A DNA stretch of 64,000 bases from Erysipelotrichaceae bacterium (GCA_017432885.1 JAFRIE010000018.1:62001-126000), one strand, 5' to 3'. Shown: positions 19,764 through 28,554, counted from the stretch's first letter. Numbers and translations: made by a program. Notes: generated from the sequence alone by a model not told the origin.

Positions 19764-19793
19764 ATTATAGGTTTTCACTGATGTATCTTGCAA
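19764..19793 (-). promoter_or_regulatory. Promoter of the glyS-dnaG-rpoD operon
   Basis: TTGCAA (19788-19793) and TATAAT (19764-19769) on the minus strand with an 18-base spacer, inside the last codons of the FAD-dependent dehydrogenase gene. Start predicted near 19757. Confidence 0.55.
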
Positions 19794-21138
19794 CATAGAC
19801 CCCGCTTGCCGACGCGTGTGAAAGAGAATGAGTGACACCGGAACAGTCACCGATGACAAACAGATTCTTATGTCTGGTCTCCAGATTTTCATCCAGCTGC
19901 AGTTCCATGTTATAAAACTTGACTTCTACGCCATACAGCAGCGTATCATCGTTTGCCGTGCCCGGAGCGATCTTATCCAGGGCGTAGATCATTTCAATGA
20001 TATCATCCAGTATTCTCTTCGGAATAACCAAAGACAAATCTCCAGGTGTAGCTTTTAACGTAGGAGTGATGAAAGAGTTCTCGATCCTGCCGATCGTTGA
20101 ACGCTTCCCGCGGATCAGATCGCCAAAACGCTGTACAATGACTCCTCCGCCAAGCATGTTGGAGAGTCTGGCAATCGATTCGCCATAACCGTTAGAATCC
20201 TTGAACGGGTCCGTAAAGTGCTTTGACACCAGCAAAGCAAAGTTGGTGTTCTCCGTTTTCTTTCTTTCATCTTCAAAACTGTGCCCGTTGACCGTTATGA
20301 TTCCATTGGTATTTTCGTTAACGACAAGCCCTTTTGGATTCATGCAGAAAGTTCTGACTCTGTCCTGATACTTGGAAGTCCGATAAACGATCTTTCCTTC
20401 GTAAAGCTCATCCGTAATGTGATTGAAAACCTCACAAGGAAGCTCTACTCTAACACCGATATCTACCCGATTGGACATTGTAGGGATCTGCAGCTCTTCA
20501 CATACCGTTTCCATCCACTTGCTTCCGGATCTTCCGGCAGAGATGATACAGTATCGACAGTGGAAGTCTTCTTTATCGGTGATTAGATCATATTCTTCAC
20601 CGTCTTTTCTGACACTGGTAACTTCCGTATTAAAATAAATATCGACCTTATCTTTCAGATATGCATAAAGATTACCCAGCACTTCATAGTTGATATCCGT
20701 ACCCAGATGTCTGACTTTTGCATCCAGCAGATGCAGGCCGTTACGGATGCATTCCGTCTTGATTCTGGAATTGGCAGTCGTATAAAGCTTTGTATTTCCG
20801 CCGCCGTACTGTATGTTGATCGAATCGACATAGTGCATCAGATCTAAAGCATTCTGTTTGCCGATGTGTTCATACAGCGTTCCGCCAAAATCGTTGGTTA
20901 TATTGTATTTGCCATCGGAAAAAGCACCGGCTCCGCCAAATCCGTTCATGATCGCACAAGTCTTACATTTAATACATTTTGTGATCTTCTTTCCGTCGAT
21001 CGGACATTTCCGGTTTTCCAGACGGTTTCCGTATTCGACGATTGCGACTTTCAAATTTGGAGCGATCTTGCTCAGTTCATAGGCAGAATAAATACCGCCG
21101 GGCCCCGCTCCAACAATTACAACATCGTATTTTTTCAT
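19765..21138 (-). CDS. FAD-dependent dehydrogenase (COG2509-like), substrate unknown
   Basis: Soluble flavoprotein with an N-terminal Rossmann motif VVIVGAGPGGIYSAYELSK and a C-terminal FAD motif NLFVIGDCSGVTHSLSHASASG. Near residues 44-62 is a cysteine cluster CPIDGKKITKCIKCKTC, which could bind an iron-sulfur cluster or zinc; then GFGGAGAFSDGKYN follows. The family is widespread in Firmicutes and usually annotated as an NAD(P)/FAD-dependent oxidoreductase of unknown substrate. 457 residues. Its own TATAAT (21162-21167, minus) lies in the divergent region facing the CofE-like gene. I do not assign a reaction. Confidence 0.85.
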   Translation of the reverse strand: MKKYDVVIVGAGPGGIYSAYELSKIAPNLKVAIVEYGNRLENRKCPIDGKKITKCIKCKTCAIMNGFGGAGAFSDGKYNITNDFGGTLYEHIGKQNALDLMHYVDSINIQYGGGNTKLYTTANSRIKTECIRNGLHLLDAKVRHLGTDINYEVLGNLYAYLKDKVDIYFNTEVTSVRKDGEEYDLITDKEDFHCRYCIISAGRSGSKWMETVCEELQIPTMSNRVDIGVRVELPCEVFNHITDELYEGKIVYRTSKYQDRVRTFCMNPKGLVVNENTNGIITVNGHSFEDERKKTENTNFALLVSKHFTDPFKDSNGYGESIARLSNMLGGGVIVQRFGDLIRGKRSTIGRIENSFITPTLKATPGDLSLVIPKRILDDIIEMIYALDKIAPGTANDDTLLYGVEVKFYNMELQLDENLETRHKNLFVIGDCSGVTHSLSHASASGVYVARYISENL

Positions 21139-21161
21139 TTCTTTTCACCCATAACGATATT

Positions 21162-21211
21162 ATTATAACTTAATAAAAAAATAAATAAAAATGAATAAAA
21201 TGTTCTATAAT
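21162..21211. promoter_or_regulatory. Divergent -10 boxes between the dehydrogenase and the CofE-like gene
   Basis: Minus-strand TATAAT at 21162-21167 serves the dehydrogenase and plus-strand TATAAT at 21206-21211 serves the CofE-like gene, in a very A/T-rich spacer. No convincing -35 was found for either. Confidence 0.45.
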
Positions 21212-21234
21212 AATTCCGTTAGAGGTGATTTATT

Positions 21235-22425
21235 ATGACAAGACTGACAGGTACGGTTTCTAGAGGCATTCGCTGCCCGATCATTAAAGAAGGAGACGAT
21301 CTTGTTTCTGTTGTTACAGATTCCGTCGTTCAGGCGGCAAAAGCAGAAGCTTTCCCGCTGCATGATAGAGATGTTGTGGCAATCACGGAATCGGTGGTAG
21401 CCAGGGCACAGGGCAACTACTGCACCGTCGATGATATCGCTGCCGATGTTAAAAGAAAACTGGGCGGAAACGACATCGGCGTCGTTTTTCCGATTACTTC
21501 CCGTAACCGTTTTTCTGTTCTGCTCAGCGGTATAGCCAGAGGAGCAAAAAAGATCTATCTGATGTTTTCTTATCCTTCTGATGAAGTCGGGAATGCCTTC
21601 CTGACTTATGATGAACTGGATGAAAAAGGAATCAATCCATTTTCTGACGTACTAGATGAAAAAAGATATCATGAACTGTTCGGAAATCCGGTTCACGAAT
21701 TTACCGGTGTCGATTATATTCATTACTACCGCGAATTGATTGAAAAAGAAAAATGCGAATGTGAGATCATCTTTGCGAATCAGGCGAAGACGATCCTGAA
21801 CTATACAAACAATGTCCTGTGCTGTGACATTCATACCAGATTCAGATCCAAGAGGATCTTAAAGGGGCTGGGAGCGAATGTCTGCGGTCTGGATGACATT
21901 ATGTCGGAACCGGTAAATGGCAGCGGATACAACGAAAAATACGGCCTGCTTGGTTCAAACAAAGCAACCGATGAGAAGGTTAAACTCTTCCCGCGTGATG
22001 CACAGCCGTTAGTTGAAGCGATACAAAACAAGCTGTTGGAAGAAACAGGTAAACATATGGAAGTGATGGTCTACGGCGACGGTGCCTTTAAGGATCCTCA
22101 GGGCAAGATCTGGGAACTGGCTGATCCGGTCGTATCGCCGTTTTTTACTGAAGGATTAAGAGGTACACCAAACGAGATCAAGATCAAGTATCTTGCAGAT
22201 AACGATTATAAAGATCTCAGCGGCGAACAGCTGAAAGAAGCCATCAAGTCATCGATTAAAGAAAAGGATTCAAATCTCGTCGGCAAGATGGTATCGGAAG
22301 GTACGACACCAAGACAACTGACCGATCTGATCGGTTCTCTGTGCGACCTGACATCGGGTTCCGGAGACAAAGGTACACCGGTCGTACTGGTTCAGGGTTA
22401 TTTCGACAATTATACCAACGAATAA
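21235..22425 (+). CDS. F420-0:gamma-glutamyl ligase (CofE)-like protein, non-F420 role
   Basis: Resembles the CofE family (PF01996), which adds glutamate to coenzyme F420 in archaea and actinobacteria. Seen here: an N-terminal GIRCPIIKEGDDLV, DRDVVAITESVVARAQG, FPITSRNRFSVLLSGIARG, and a C-terminal half with YGDGAFKDPQGKIWELADPVVSP. The protein is 396 residues, longer than archaeal CofE (about 250). Firmicutes of this kind are not known to make F420 and no cofC/cofD/cofG/cofH gene is in the window, so its substrate is unknown. It is a single-gene unit with AGAGGTG before the ATG and a strong terminator behind. Confidence 0.75.
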   Translation: MTRLTGTVSRGIRCPIIKEGDDLVSVVTDSVVQAAKAEAFPLHDRDVVAITESVVARAQGNYCTVDDIAADVKRKLGGNDIGVVFPITSRNRFSVLLSGIARGAKKIYLMFSYPSDEVGNAFLTYDELDEKGINPFSDVLDEKRYHELFGNPVHEFTGVDYIHYYRELIEKEKCECEIIFANQAKTILNYTNNVLCCDIHTRFRSKRILKGLGANVCGLDDIMSEPVNGSGYNEKYGLLGSNKATDEKVKLFPRDAQPLVEAIQNKLLEETGKHMEVMVYGDGAFKDPQGKIWELADPVVSPFFTEGLRGTPNEIKIKYLADNDYKDLSGEQLKEAIKSSIKEKDSNLVGKMVSEGTTPRQLTDLIGSLCDLTSGSGDKGTPVVLVQGYFDNYTNE

Positions 22426-22427
22426 GA

Positions 22428-22449
22428 AAATGCACCGCAAGGTGCATTT
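22428..22449. terminator. Bidirectional terminator after the CofE-like gene
   Basis: AAATGCACC/GGTGCATTT stem with a GCAA tetraloop and a T-rich tail, between convergent genes. Confidence 0.75.
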
Positions 22450-22452
22450 CTT

Positions 22453-23247
22453 TTATCCCAGTATTGCTGCATCATTGGCAAATTCTTCGCCGCTGGCTTT
22501 TTCAAAGCGGTTGATCAGCTTTTCTACCGTCATCTTCTTTTTTTCTTCCCCTTTAATATCCAGGATGATTTTTCCTTCATTCAGCATCAGCAGCCTGTTT
22601 CCGTGTCTGATTGCATCACGCATATTATGAGTTACCATAAAGGTTGTCAGTTTTGATTTCCCGACAATCTTATCGGTAATATCCAGAACTTTCTGAGCAG
22701 TCTTCGGATCAAGAGCGGCCGTATGTTCATCCAGAAGCAGAAGCTTTGGTTTTTTTAATGTGGCCATCAGCAATGTTAACGCCTGTCTCTGTCCTCCGGA
22801 AAGAAGACCGACTTTAGCAGAGAGACGATCTTCCAGACCGAGATCAAACTCTTTTAATAACTCCCTGTACTTTTCTCTTTCCTCTTTATCAATACCCCAT
22901 TTCAGCCCTCTGATTTCACCTCTTCTGGCCGCAATCGCCAGATTCTCGTCAATCTGCATAGTTGGAGCGGTACCCATCATCGGATCCTGGAAAACCCGTC
23001 CGAAGATCGCGGCTCTTTTGTATTCCGGAAGACGGGTAATATCCTGTCCATCCACAATGATCTGTCCGCTGTCTACCGACAAGGATCCTGCAATGATGTT
23101 CAGCATCGTCGATTTTCCTGCACCGTTTCCGCCGATAACCGTCACAAATTCGCCGTCTTCAATGAACAGATTCAGATCGCTAAGGGCGATTTTCTCGTTG
23201 ATCGTTCCCGGGAAGAAAGTCTTGTATGCATGTCTGATCTCTAGCAT
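22453..23247 (-). CDS. ABC transporter ATP-binding protein (TrpZ-like)
   Basis: Energises an importer with the next two genes. Walker A GGNGAGKST is at residues 39-47; the signature LSGGQRQALTLLMA and Walker B KLLLLDEHTAALDP follow. The reading frame is open to 23328, but the ATG at 23247 has AAGGAGG upstream and gives the normal start MLEIRHAYKTF, 264 residues. The permease stop ends just before it. Its family (ATPase of the TrpXYZ/YtrF-type uncharacterised importer) is annotated for aromatic amino acid uptake in streptococci. Confidence 0.92.
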   Translation of the reverse strand: MLEIRHAYKTFFPGTINEKIALSDLNLFIEDGEFVTVIGGNGAGKSTMLNIIAGSLSVDSGQIIVDGQDITRLPEYKRAAIFGRVFQDPMMGTAPTMQIDENLAIAARRGEIRGLKWGIDKEEREKYRELLKEFDLGLEDRLSAKVGLLSGGQRQALTLLMATLKKPKLLLLDEHTAALDPKTAQKVLDITDKIVGKSKLTTFMVTHNMRDAIRHGNRLLMLNEGKIILDIKGEEKKKMTVEKLINRFEKASGEEFANDAAILG

Positions 23248-23248
23248 C

Positions 23249-24163
23249 TTATTTTCCCTCCTTTGCCGGAATAACGGTCTTTCTAAAGTAACGTTCTTTA
23301 AAATACGGCACAGAGAGGAAGATAGCAACGATCAGCGCAGAGAACAGCTTCAAATCGTTTGTATTCAGTCCCATCATCAGTATAAACTGCAGAACGATAT
23401 AGTAAAGGATCGCTCCGATCACAACACTGAACAGCTTTAAAGCAAAATTCACGAATATCTTAGAAAAAAGAACTTCACCGATGATAACGGCAGCAAGTCC
23501 GATGACAATAGCACCTCTTCCCATGGAAACATCGGCTGCTCCCTGAAACTGTGCCAGCAAAGCTCCGGCAAAAGCTACCAGTCCATTGGATATCACCAAA
23601 GAAAGATTGATATTTGCTTCTGTATTGATACCCTGGGCTTTGGCCATATTCAGATTGGCACCGGTAGCGCGGATCGAACTTCCCTTTTCTGTTCCAAAAA
23701 ACCAGTAAAGAATGCCGATTAGAGAAACGATTATGATCATCAACAGAATCAGCGGATTTCTGAAAGACAGTTCTCTGACATATCTCTGAGAAACCAGCAG
23801 CTGATATTTATCGACACTTACCGGCTGGTTTGCCTTACCCTCCATGATTCTAAGGTTGACGGAATAAAGCGCAAGTTGGGTCAGGATTCCCGAAAGAATA
23901 GCCGGGATACCGCACTTGGTATGTAAGAGTCCTGTTACCAGCCCCGTCAGCATGCCGACAAACATTGCTAAAAGAACGGCGATCCAGACATTAAACCCTG
24001 ATCTGACAAGCATGACACAGGTCGCTCCGCCGGTTGCCAAAGAGCCATCTACCGTAAGGTCAGAAACATTAATGACTCGAAAAGTAATATATAGTCCGAT
24101 CGCCATGATTCCCCATAACATTCCCTGGGATACGGCACCGGGTAAAGCATTTAATAAGACCAT
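23249..24163 (-). CDS. ABC transporter permease (TrpY-like)
   Basis: Integral membrane subunit of the importer, with about eight to nine hydrophobic helices over 304 residues. It has the branched-chain-permease-like fold: ITFRVINVSDLTVDGSLATGGATC near the start and GTEKGSSIRATGANLNMAKAQGIN as the cytoplasmic coupling loop. Directly followed by the ATPase gene and preceded by the binding-protein gene. Confidence 0.9.
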   Translation of the reverse strand: MVLLNALPGAVSQGMLWGIMAIGLYITFRVINVSDLTVDGSLATGGATCVMLVRSGFNVWIAVLLAMFVGMLTGLVTGLLHTKCGIPAILSGILTQLALYSVNLRIMEGKANQPVSVDKYQLLVSQRYVRELSFRNPLILLMIIIVSLIGILYWFFGTEKGSSIRATGANLNMAKAQGINTEANINLSLVISNGLVAFAGALLAQFQGAADVSMGRGAIVIGLAAVIIGEVLFSKIFVNFALKLFSVVIGAILYYIVLQFILMMGLNTNDLKLFSALIVAIFLSVPYFKERYFRKTVIPAKEGK

Positions 24164-24188
24164 TTCATAAACCTCTATTCTAAGATGT

Positions 24189-24212
24189 AAGGCAAGCCGT
24201 TAAGCCTGCCTT
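24189..24212 (-). other. Intercistronic hairpin between binding-protein and permease genes
   Basis: AAGGCA/TGCCTT arms extended by GC pairs past one mismatch, with no T-run after it on the minus strand. Such hairpins after a binding-protein gene commonly stabilise the upstream mRNA part and raise its expression above that of the permease. Confidence 0.5.
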
Positions 24213-24219
24213 TTATACA

Positions 24220-25197
24220 CTAATCTAATGGCTGATACTCTTCCGAAACTGCGACATTCAAAGCATTACAGTTTTCTTCATTGAACTTCTTGGTGAATTC
24301 CGTAGCGTATTCGATCGGCATAGTCGATACATCTGCCTCACCGGTCAGTATCTTTGCTGCCTGGAGTCCTGTTGCAAAACCAAGATCATAGTAACTGATC
24401 GAAAGCGTCGCAACACCACAGCCCCTGGCAAGTCCTTCTTCACCGGAAACGACAGGGACTCCTGCAGGAAGGACAATGTTGGCGATTGCTTCCGTGTTGG
24501 ATGCAGCAGTATTGTCGGTAGGAATGAAGATTACATCACTGCTTTCACAGGCATTCTGTGTAACAGAAGCTATGTCATTGGTGTCTGTAAACGAGAATTC
24601 TTTTACTTCAAATCCCAGCTCTTTCAGTTCTTTGCTGATGACTTCGACCTGGTAAGCGCTGTTGGATTCCGAGGAACAGAAAATAATACCGACGGTTTTG
24701 GCCTCAGGGAACAGTTCTTTGATCATGGCCGCCTGTGAATCAAGCGGGGCCAGATCGCTGGTTCCGGAAACATTTCCACCAACCGTACCGTTCCAGTTAT
24801 CGACTTCCAAAGCCGATGCATAGTCGGTAACGCTTGTTCCTAGAATAGGAATATCGGACGTAGCAGAGGCTGCCGCCTGTAAAGCAGGTGTAGCATTCGC
24901 CATGATCAGATCGACATTCGTCGATACGAAGGCATTGACGATGGTGGTACAGTTTGTCGGTTCTCCCGAAGCGTTCTGAACATCGACTTTGACATGTGTT
25001 TCTCCCAGCTGCTGATTCAAGGCATCAATGAAACCCTGCGTAGCAGCATCCAGTGCTTCGTGCTGAACCAACTGAACGACACCGACACGGAACACTCTTT
25101 CACTGCCTTCTCCATCACTCGGTTCTTCCGCTTTCTGACAGCCAAACAGCAAAATCGCACACAATACAGACAACAAGATACATAATGCTTTTTTCAT
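24220..25197 (-). CDS. ABC transporter substrate-binding lipoprotein (TrpX-like)
   Basis: Extracellular solute-binding lipoprotein of the PF04392 type. A signal peptide ends in a lipobox LLFGC with C20 as the lipidated cysteine. The body starts RVFRVGVVQLVQHEALDAA and contains TPALQAAASATSDIPILGTSVTDY, both typical of the TrpX group. 325 residues. First gene of the operon, behind a T-box with an apparent Tyr specifier, so the substrate is probably an aromatic amino acid (inference). Confidence 0.9.
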   Translation of the reverse strand: MKKALCILLSVLCAILLFGCQKAEEPSDGEGSERVFRVGVVQLVQHEALDAATQGFIDALNQQLGETHVKVDVQNASGEPTNCTTIVNAFVSTNVDLIMANATPALQAAASATSDIPILGTSVTDYASALEVDNWNGTVGGNVSGTSDLAPLDSQAAMIKELFPEAKTVGIIFCSSESNSAYQVEVISKELKELGFEVKEFSFTDTNDIASVTQNACESSDVIFIPTDNTAASNTEAIANIVLPAGVPVVSGEEGLARGCGVATLSISYYDLGFATGLQAAKILTGEADVSTMPIEYATEFTKKFNEENCNALNVAVSEEYQPLD

Positions 25198-25204
25198 AAC
25201 TTTC

Positions 25205-25460
25205 TCCTTTAAACAAAAAAACGTCCCTACAAGGACGATCCAGTCGTGTTACCACCTTTTTTTACCGATACATTGCTATACCGGCCTCATTCGGCCACCA
25301 GCATGGCCTTAGTCTGTAACGGGACTTTCCGTAATATCCTACTTTATTCAGATATTCACTCGGTAATGTATTCTCATCTGACTTTCACGACTGTTTTCAC
25401 CGGACACAGTCTCTCTACAGTGAAACATCAGTGGTACTGTTTACCTCAAAGCTTTTAATT
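25205..25460 (-). promoter_or_regulatory. T-box leader of the ABC importer, specifier aligns as TAC (Tyr)
   Basis: The minus-strand T-box AAGGTGGTAACACG is at 25245-25258, followed by a CGTCC/GGACG terminator stem (25222-25237) and a run of Ts. Stem I shows AGAGAGA and GGTGAAAAC elements. In GAATACATTACCGAG the TAC at 25368-25370 sits at the specifier position by alignment with the His leader in this window and known T-boxes. This suggests control by uncharged tRNA-Tyr. Competing triplets (ATG, ACA) cannot be excluded without folding. Confidence 0.85.
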
Positions 25461-25466
25461 GCTTTT

Positions 25467-25495
25467 ATTTTATGAAAACAATGAAAATTTGTCAA
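25467..25495 (-). promoter_or_regulatory. Promoter of the ABC importer operon
   Basis: Consensus TTGACA (25490-25495) and TAAAAT (25467-25472) with a 17-base spacer on the minus strand; start near 25460, immediately before the T-box. Confidence 0.75.
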
Positions 25496-25522
25496 CAATT
25501 ATTTTCTGAAAATATTTTCAAT

Positions 25523-26467
25523 CTAATGACACATAACAGAATCGTGGAATAGAGGCAGAAAAATATATCCCTGTGTATGCAGACCTTCGATAATATCCGG
25601 CAGCGCTATCAGGGTATTGCGCGAATAATCATGCATTAGAACGACCAGAATGTCTTTTCCCTCTGTATCGTTCAGAACATTAGAAACATATTCTTCCGGT
25701 GACAGTACAGATTTCCCATCTCCCGTCATGGAATTCCAGTCTACATAGGTATAGCCTTCTTGATGCACTTCTTCTTTTACTTCCGGAATCCTGTAGGCAG
25801 TGCCTGTACCGCCAGGAAAACGCATGACTTCGGTCGTATATCCGTAACGGTCATAGATGAACTTACGATTCCTTAGTAAGTCATCCATAAAGACTTCCAA
25901 AGACTGATATATCCCCTCTTCTCCAAGCTTATGGGAAGCAGTGTGATTCCCAAGCGTATGTCCATCTTCGATAATCCTTTTATAGGTTCTGTCATAGGCT
26001 TCATTCTGTTCGGCATATCCTGTCTCTGAACACTTCATCAGACAGAAGAATGTAGCCGGGACATCATAGTCTTCCAGAATATCCAGAAAACTTTCACTTA
26101 ACAGATATGGCCCATCATCAAAAGTCAGATAGGCTATCTTGGCATCGTTTTCTCCGTTACGGATCTGTTTTTCAAGCTTTGCCGCACTTGAAAAATAGGC
26201 CTCTTTTGTTCTTTCCAGCTGAAGAAAGACATCGTTATAATCCTGACATTCTTCTTCTAATTCGACGATTTCAGCTTCTTTGTTTTTCTGCTGCAGACGC
26301 TTGTCTTCAATCATTTCATCCATCTTTACGATTTCTTCCTGCATTTTCTGATTCTCTTTTGTAAAGAAAAAACCCATGATTCCCGAGATCATGATCAAGA
26401 CCGCAAATATAGAGACAATCAGAATCAGTGCAATGCCTCTTCTAACGTTTTTAGTCTTCTTTTCCAT
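25523..26467 (-). CDS. Membrane-anchored polysaccharide deacetylase (NodB domain)
   Basis: Metal-dependent deacetylase likely acting on wall glycans outside the cell. A transmembrane anchor lies at about residues 11-33, a coiled coil at 35-95, and the NodB domain after 105. NodB motifs: TFDDGP (metal aspartates), NHTASH (metal histidines), RFPGGTG and VDWNSMTGDG; the final histidine motif is LMHDYS. 314 residues. Its start overlaps the end of the small coiled-coil gene by 43 bases, so the pair is probably co-translated and may form a complex (inference). Confidence 0.9.
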   Translation of the reverse strand: MEKKTKNVRRGIALILIVSIFAVLIMISGIMGFFFTKENQKMQEEIVKMDEMIEDKRLQQKNKEAEIVELEEECQDYNDVFLQLERTKEAYFSSAAKLEKQIRNGENDAKIAYLTFDDGPYLLSESFLDILEDYDVPATFFCLMKCSETGYAEQNEAYDRTYKRIIEDGHTLGNHTASHKLGEEGIYQSLEVFMDDLLRNRKFIYDRYGYTTEVMRFPGGTGTAYRIPEVKEEVHQEGYTYVDWNSMTGDGKSVLSPEEYVSNVLNDTEGKDILVVLMHDYSRNTLIALPDIIEGLHTQGYIFLPLFHDSVMCH

Positions 26468-26691
26468 AAATCTAACTGCCTGGAGCTTTCCTCACTCCGT
26501 AATTCCTCCAGTCTGTACACTAGCCGGCCATATTCTCCGTCCATCTGTTCCAGTTTTTCTTTTTCCTGTCTCAAAATCTGCTTTTTCTGTTCAGCTTCCA
26601 CAGCAAAAAAACGGTACTTGTCATATGCCGTATAAGCAAAAACAGAGCAAAGGATCAGGATCACGATTTCAATAAACAGCAGTTTCTTCAT
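26425..26691 (-). CDS. Small single-pass membrane protein with coiled coil, function unknown
   Basis: From the ATG at 26691 the product is 88 residues: a short basic start (MKKLL), one membrane helix at about 5-20 and a charged coiled coil rich in K, E and R to the end. A TTG five codons upstream is also possible but has no ribosome binding site. The layout resembles FtsL/DivIC-type proteins, but sequence gives no family. It overlaps the deacetylase gene in another frame, and both share an anchor-plus-coiled-coil design. Confidence 0.65.
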   Translation of the reverse strand: MKKLLFIEIVILILCSVFAYTAYDKYRFFAVEAEQKKQILRQEKEKLEQMDGEYGRLVYRLEELRSEESSRQLDLWKRRLKTLEEALH

Positions 26692-26813
26692 TATCTGGTT
26701 TTCCAAATATATACGCCTGTATTATACTCCATTTCCTCTTATCGGTACGAAACGTTTTTTGCAATCACAAAGATTCTATAAAAGCTTCAGCGGAAACGTA
26801 CTTTCATTTATGT

Positions 26814-26836
26814 TAGAATAATAAGGATACAAGGAG
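26814..26836 (+). promoter_or_regulatory. Extended -10 promoter and ribosome binding site of argS
   Basis: TGT followed by TAGAAT (26814-26819) forms an extended -10; no good -35 is visible. AAGGAG at 26831-26836 lies seven bases from the ATG. Confidence 0.5.
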
Positions 26837-26843
26837 ATCAATT

Positions 26844-28499
26844 ATGAATATTGAGGAAAAACTGGTACAGGCGATCACCAGGATCGTACAAGAAAAATAC
26901 GACATTACTCCTGAAAACGGAATGATCATGGTTGAGATTCCGAAAGACAACAGCAATGGCGACTATTCCACCAACATTGCTATGCGTCTTACCAAGATCC
27001 TGAAAAGACGTCCTCAAGATATCGCCCAGGAGATCCGGGACGGATTATTGAAAGAACTGGACAATGTACAGAACATCGACATTGCCGGACCGGGTTTTAT
27101 CAATTTCTGGCTGAAAAAAGATGCAATGGCGGATATCATCAATACAGTCATTGAAAAAGGAGAGAAATACGGTCACTCTGATAGCGGGAAAGGGCTGAAA
27201 GTACTGGAAGAATACGTCAGTGCCAATCCAACCGGGCCTTTACACTGCGGCCACGCCCGTGGCGCCTGCTGGGGGGATTCCTGTGCAAGAATCATGAATG
27301 CTGCCGGCTATCAGACGACCAGGGAATACTACATTAACGATGCCGGTGCGCAGATGATGAATCTGGGCAAATCGCTGTTAGGAAGATACCGAGAACTTTT
27401 CGGTCTGGATTTTACCCTTCCGGAAGACGGTTATCATGGACCGGATGTCATTGAAATCGCGAAAGAGATCAAAGAGAAAGAAGGCGACAAGTATTTAAAG
27501 ATGCCGGAAGAAGAGGCCGTTCTTGCTTTAAAGGAAGTCGGCAAAGCCAAAGAACTTGACAGGATCAGAAAAGACCTGGAATACTATGGCTGCAAGTTTG
27601 ATTCCTGGATCTCGGAACAGTGGATCGTTGAACAGGGTCTGGTAGAAAAAGCGGTTGAAAAAATGGCATCTATGGGTCTTCTATACGAGAAAGATGGTGC
27701 CATCTGGTTTGAAGCGACAAAATACGGAGACGACAAGGACCGTGTTTTAAAAAAATCCGATGGTTACTATACCTATATGACTCCGGATATCGCCAATCAT
27801 ATTTATAAATACGAAAGAGGTTATGAACTCCTGGTCAATATCTGGGGTGCCGATCATCACGGCTATATCCCTAGAATGAAAGCTGCGATGGAAGCTCTTG
27901 GTTATCCTCGCGACAACCTGCAGGTTGATCTTTGCCAAATGGTAAGAATGGTCGAAAACGGGCAGGAAGTCAAGATGTCAAAACGTACCGGCAACGCAAT
28001 TACTTTAAGGGAACTGATCGACGACATCGGTGTCGACTGTGCCAGATACTTCTTCCTGTCAAAAGCTCTTGATACCCATCTTGATTTTGATCTGACTCTT
28101 GCCAGGACAAAGACCAATGATAATCCGGTCTACTATGCACAATATGCATATGCGAGAATCTGTTCCGTATTAAGACAATCACCAAACGCATATCAGACAC
28201 AGGCAAGCTATTCTCTTTTAAAACATCCAAAAGAAATCGATCTTTTGAAATACATCGCCTCTTTTACGGATGTCATAACGGATGCGGCGGAAACAAGAAG
28301 TCCAAACAAGATCTGCAACTACATCCAGAAACTGGCGACCTATTTCCACTCGTTTTATGGTGCCTGCAAGATCAACGATCCGGCTGAACCAACGCTCAGT
28401 AACGAACGTCTGGCTCTGGCGGACGCTACCAGAATCACCTTGAAGAACGCCCTGTATCTCCTTGGTGTAAATGCTCCGGAATCGATGACAAAAGAATAA
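26844..28499 (+). CDS. argS: Arginyl-tRNA synthetase
   Basis: Class I synthetase charging tRNA-Arg. The HIGH motif is HCGH in NPTGPLHCGHARGA, and the KMSKS motif is KMSKRTG, an intact form that many ArgRS lack. The N-terminal Add-1 domain and C-terminal DALR helical domain fit the 551-residue length. It stands alone on the plus strand, between its own promoter and a strong terminator, next to the arc operon and two tRNA-Arg genes. Confidence 0.97.
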   Translation: MNIEEKLVQAITRIVQEKYDITPENGMIMVEIPKDNSNGDYSTNIAMRLTKILKRRPQDIAQEIRDGLLKELDNVQNIDIAGPGFINFWLKKDAMADIINTVIEKGEKYGHSDSGKGLKVLEEYVSANPTGPLHCGHARGACWGDSCARIMNAAGYQTTREYYINDAGAQMMNLGKSLLGRYRELFGLDFTLPEDGYHGPDVIEIAKEIKEKEGDKYLKMPEEEAVLALKEVGKAKELDRIRKDLEYYGCKFDSWISEQWIVEQGLVEKAVEKMASMGLLYEKDGAIWFEATKYGDDKDRVLKKSDGYYTYMTPDIANHIYKYERGYELLVNIWGADHHGYIPRMKAAMEALGYPRDNLQVDLCQMVRMVENGQEVKMSKRTGNAITLRELIDDIGVDCARYFFLSKALDTHLDFDLTLARTKTNDNPVYYAQYAYARICSVLRQSPNAYQTQASYSLLKHPKEIDLLKYIASFTDVITDAAETRSPNKICNYIQKLATYFHSFYGACKINDPAEPTLSNERLALADATRITLKNALYLLGVNAPESMTKE

Positions 28500-28524
28500 T
28501 GAGTTGATTCAGAAAGAATTCATT

Positions 28525-28554
28525 AAAAAACTGTAGTTTAGTCTACAGTTTTTT
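28525..28554. terminator. Bidirectional terminator between argS and the GNAT gene
   Basis: AAAAAACTGTAG/CTACAGTTTTTT stem with a six-base loop, between convergent genes; the GNAT stop codon lies at its edge. Confidence 0.85.

Noticed and set aside
23248..23328. Longer start of the ABC ATPase gene
   Set aside because: The ATG at 23247 has AAGGAGG and the usual ATPase N-terminus; the extension overlaps the permease gene.
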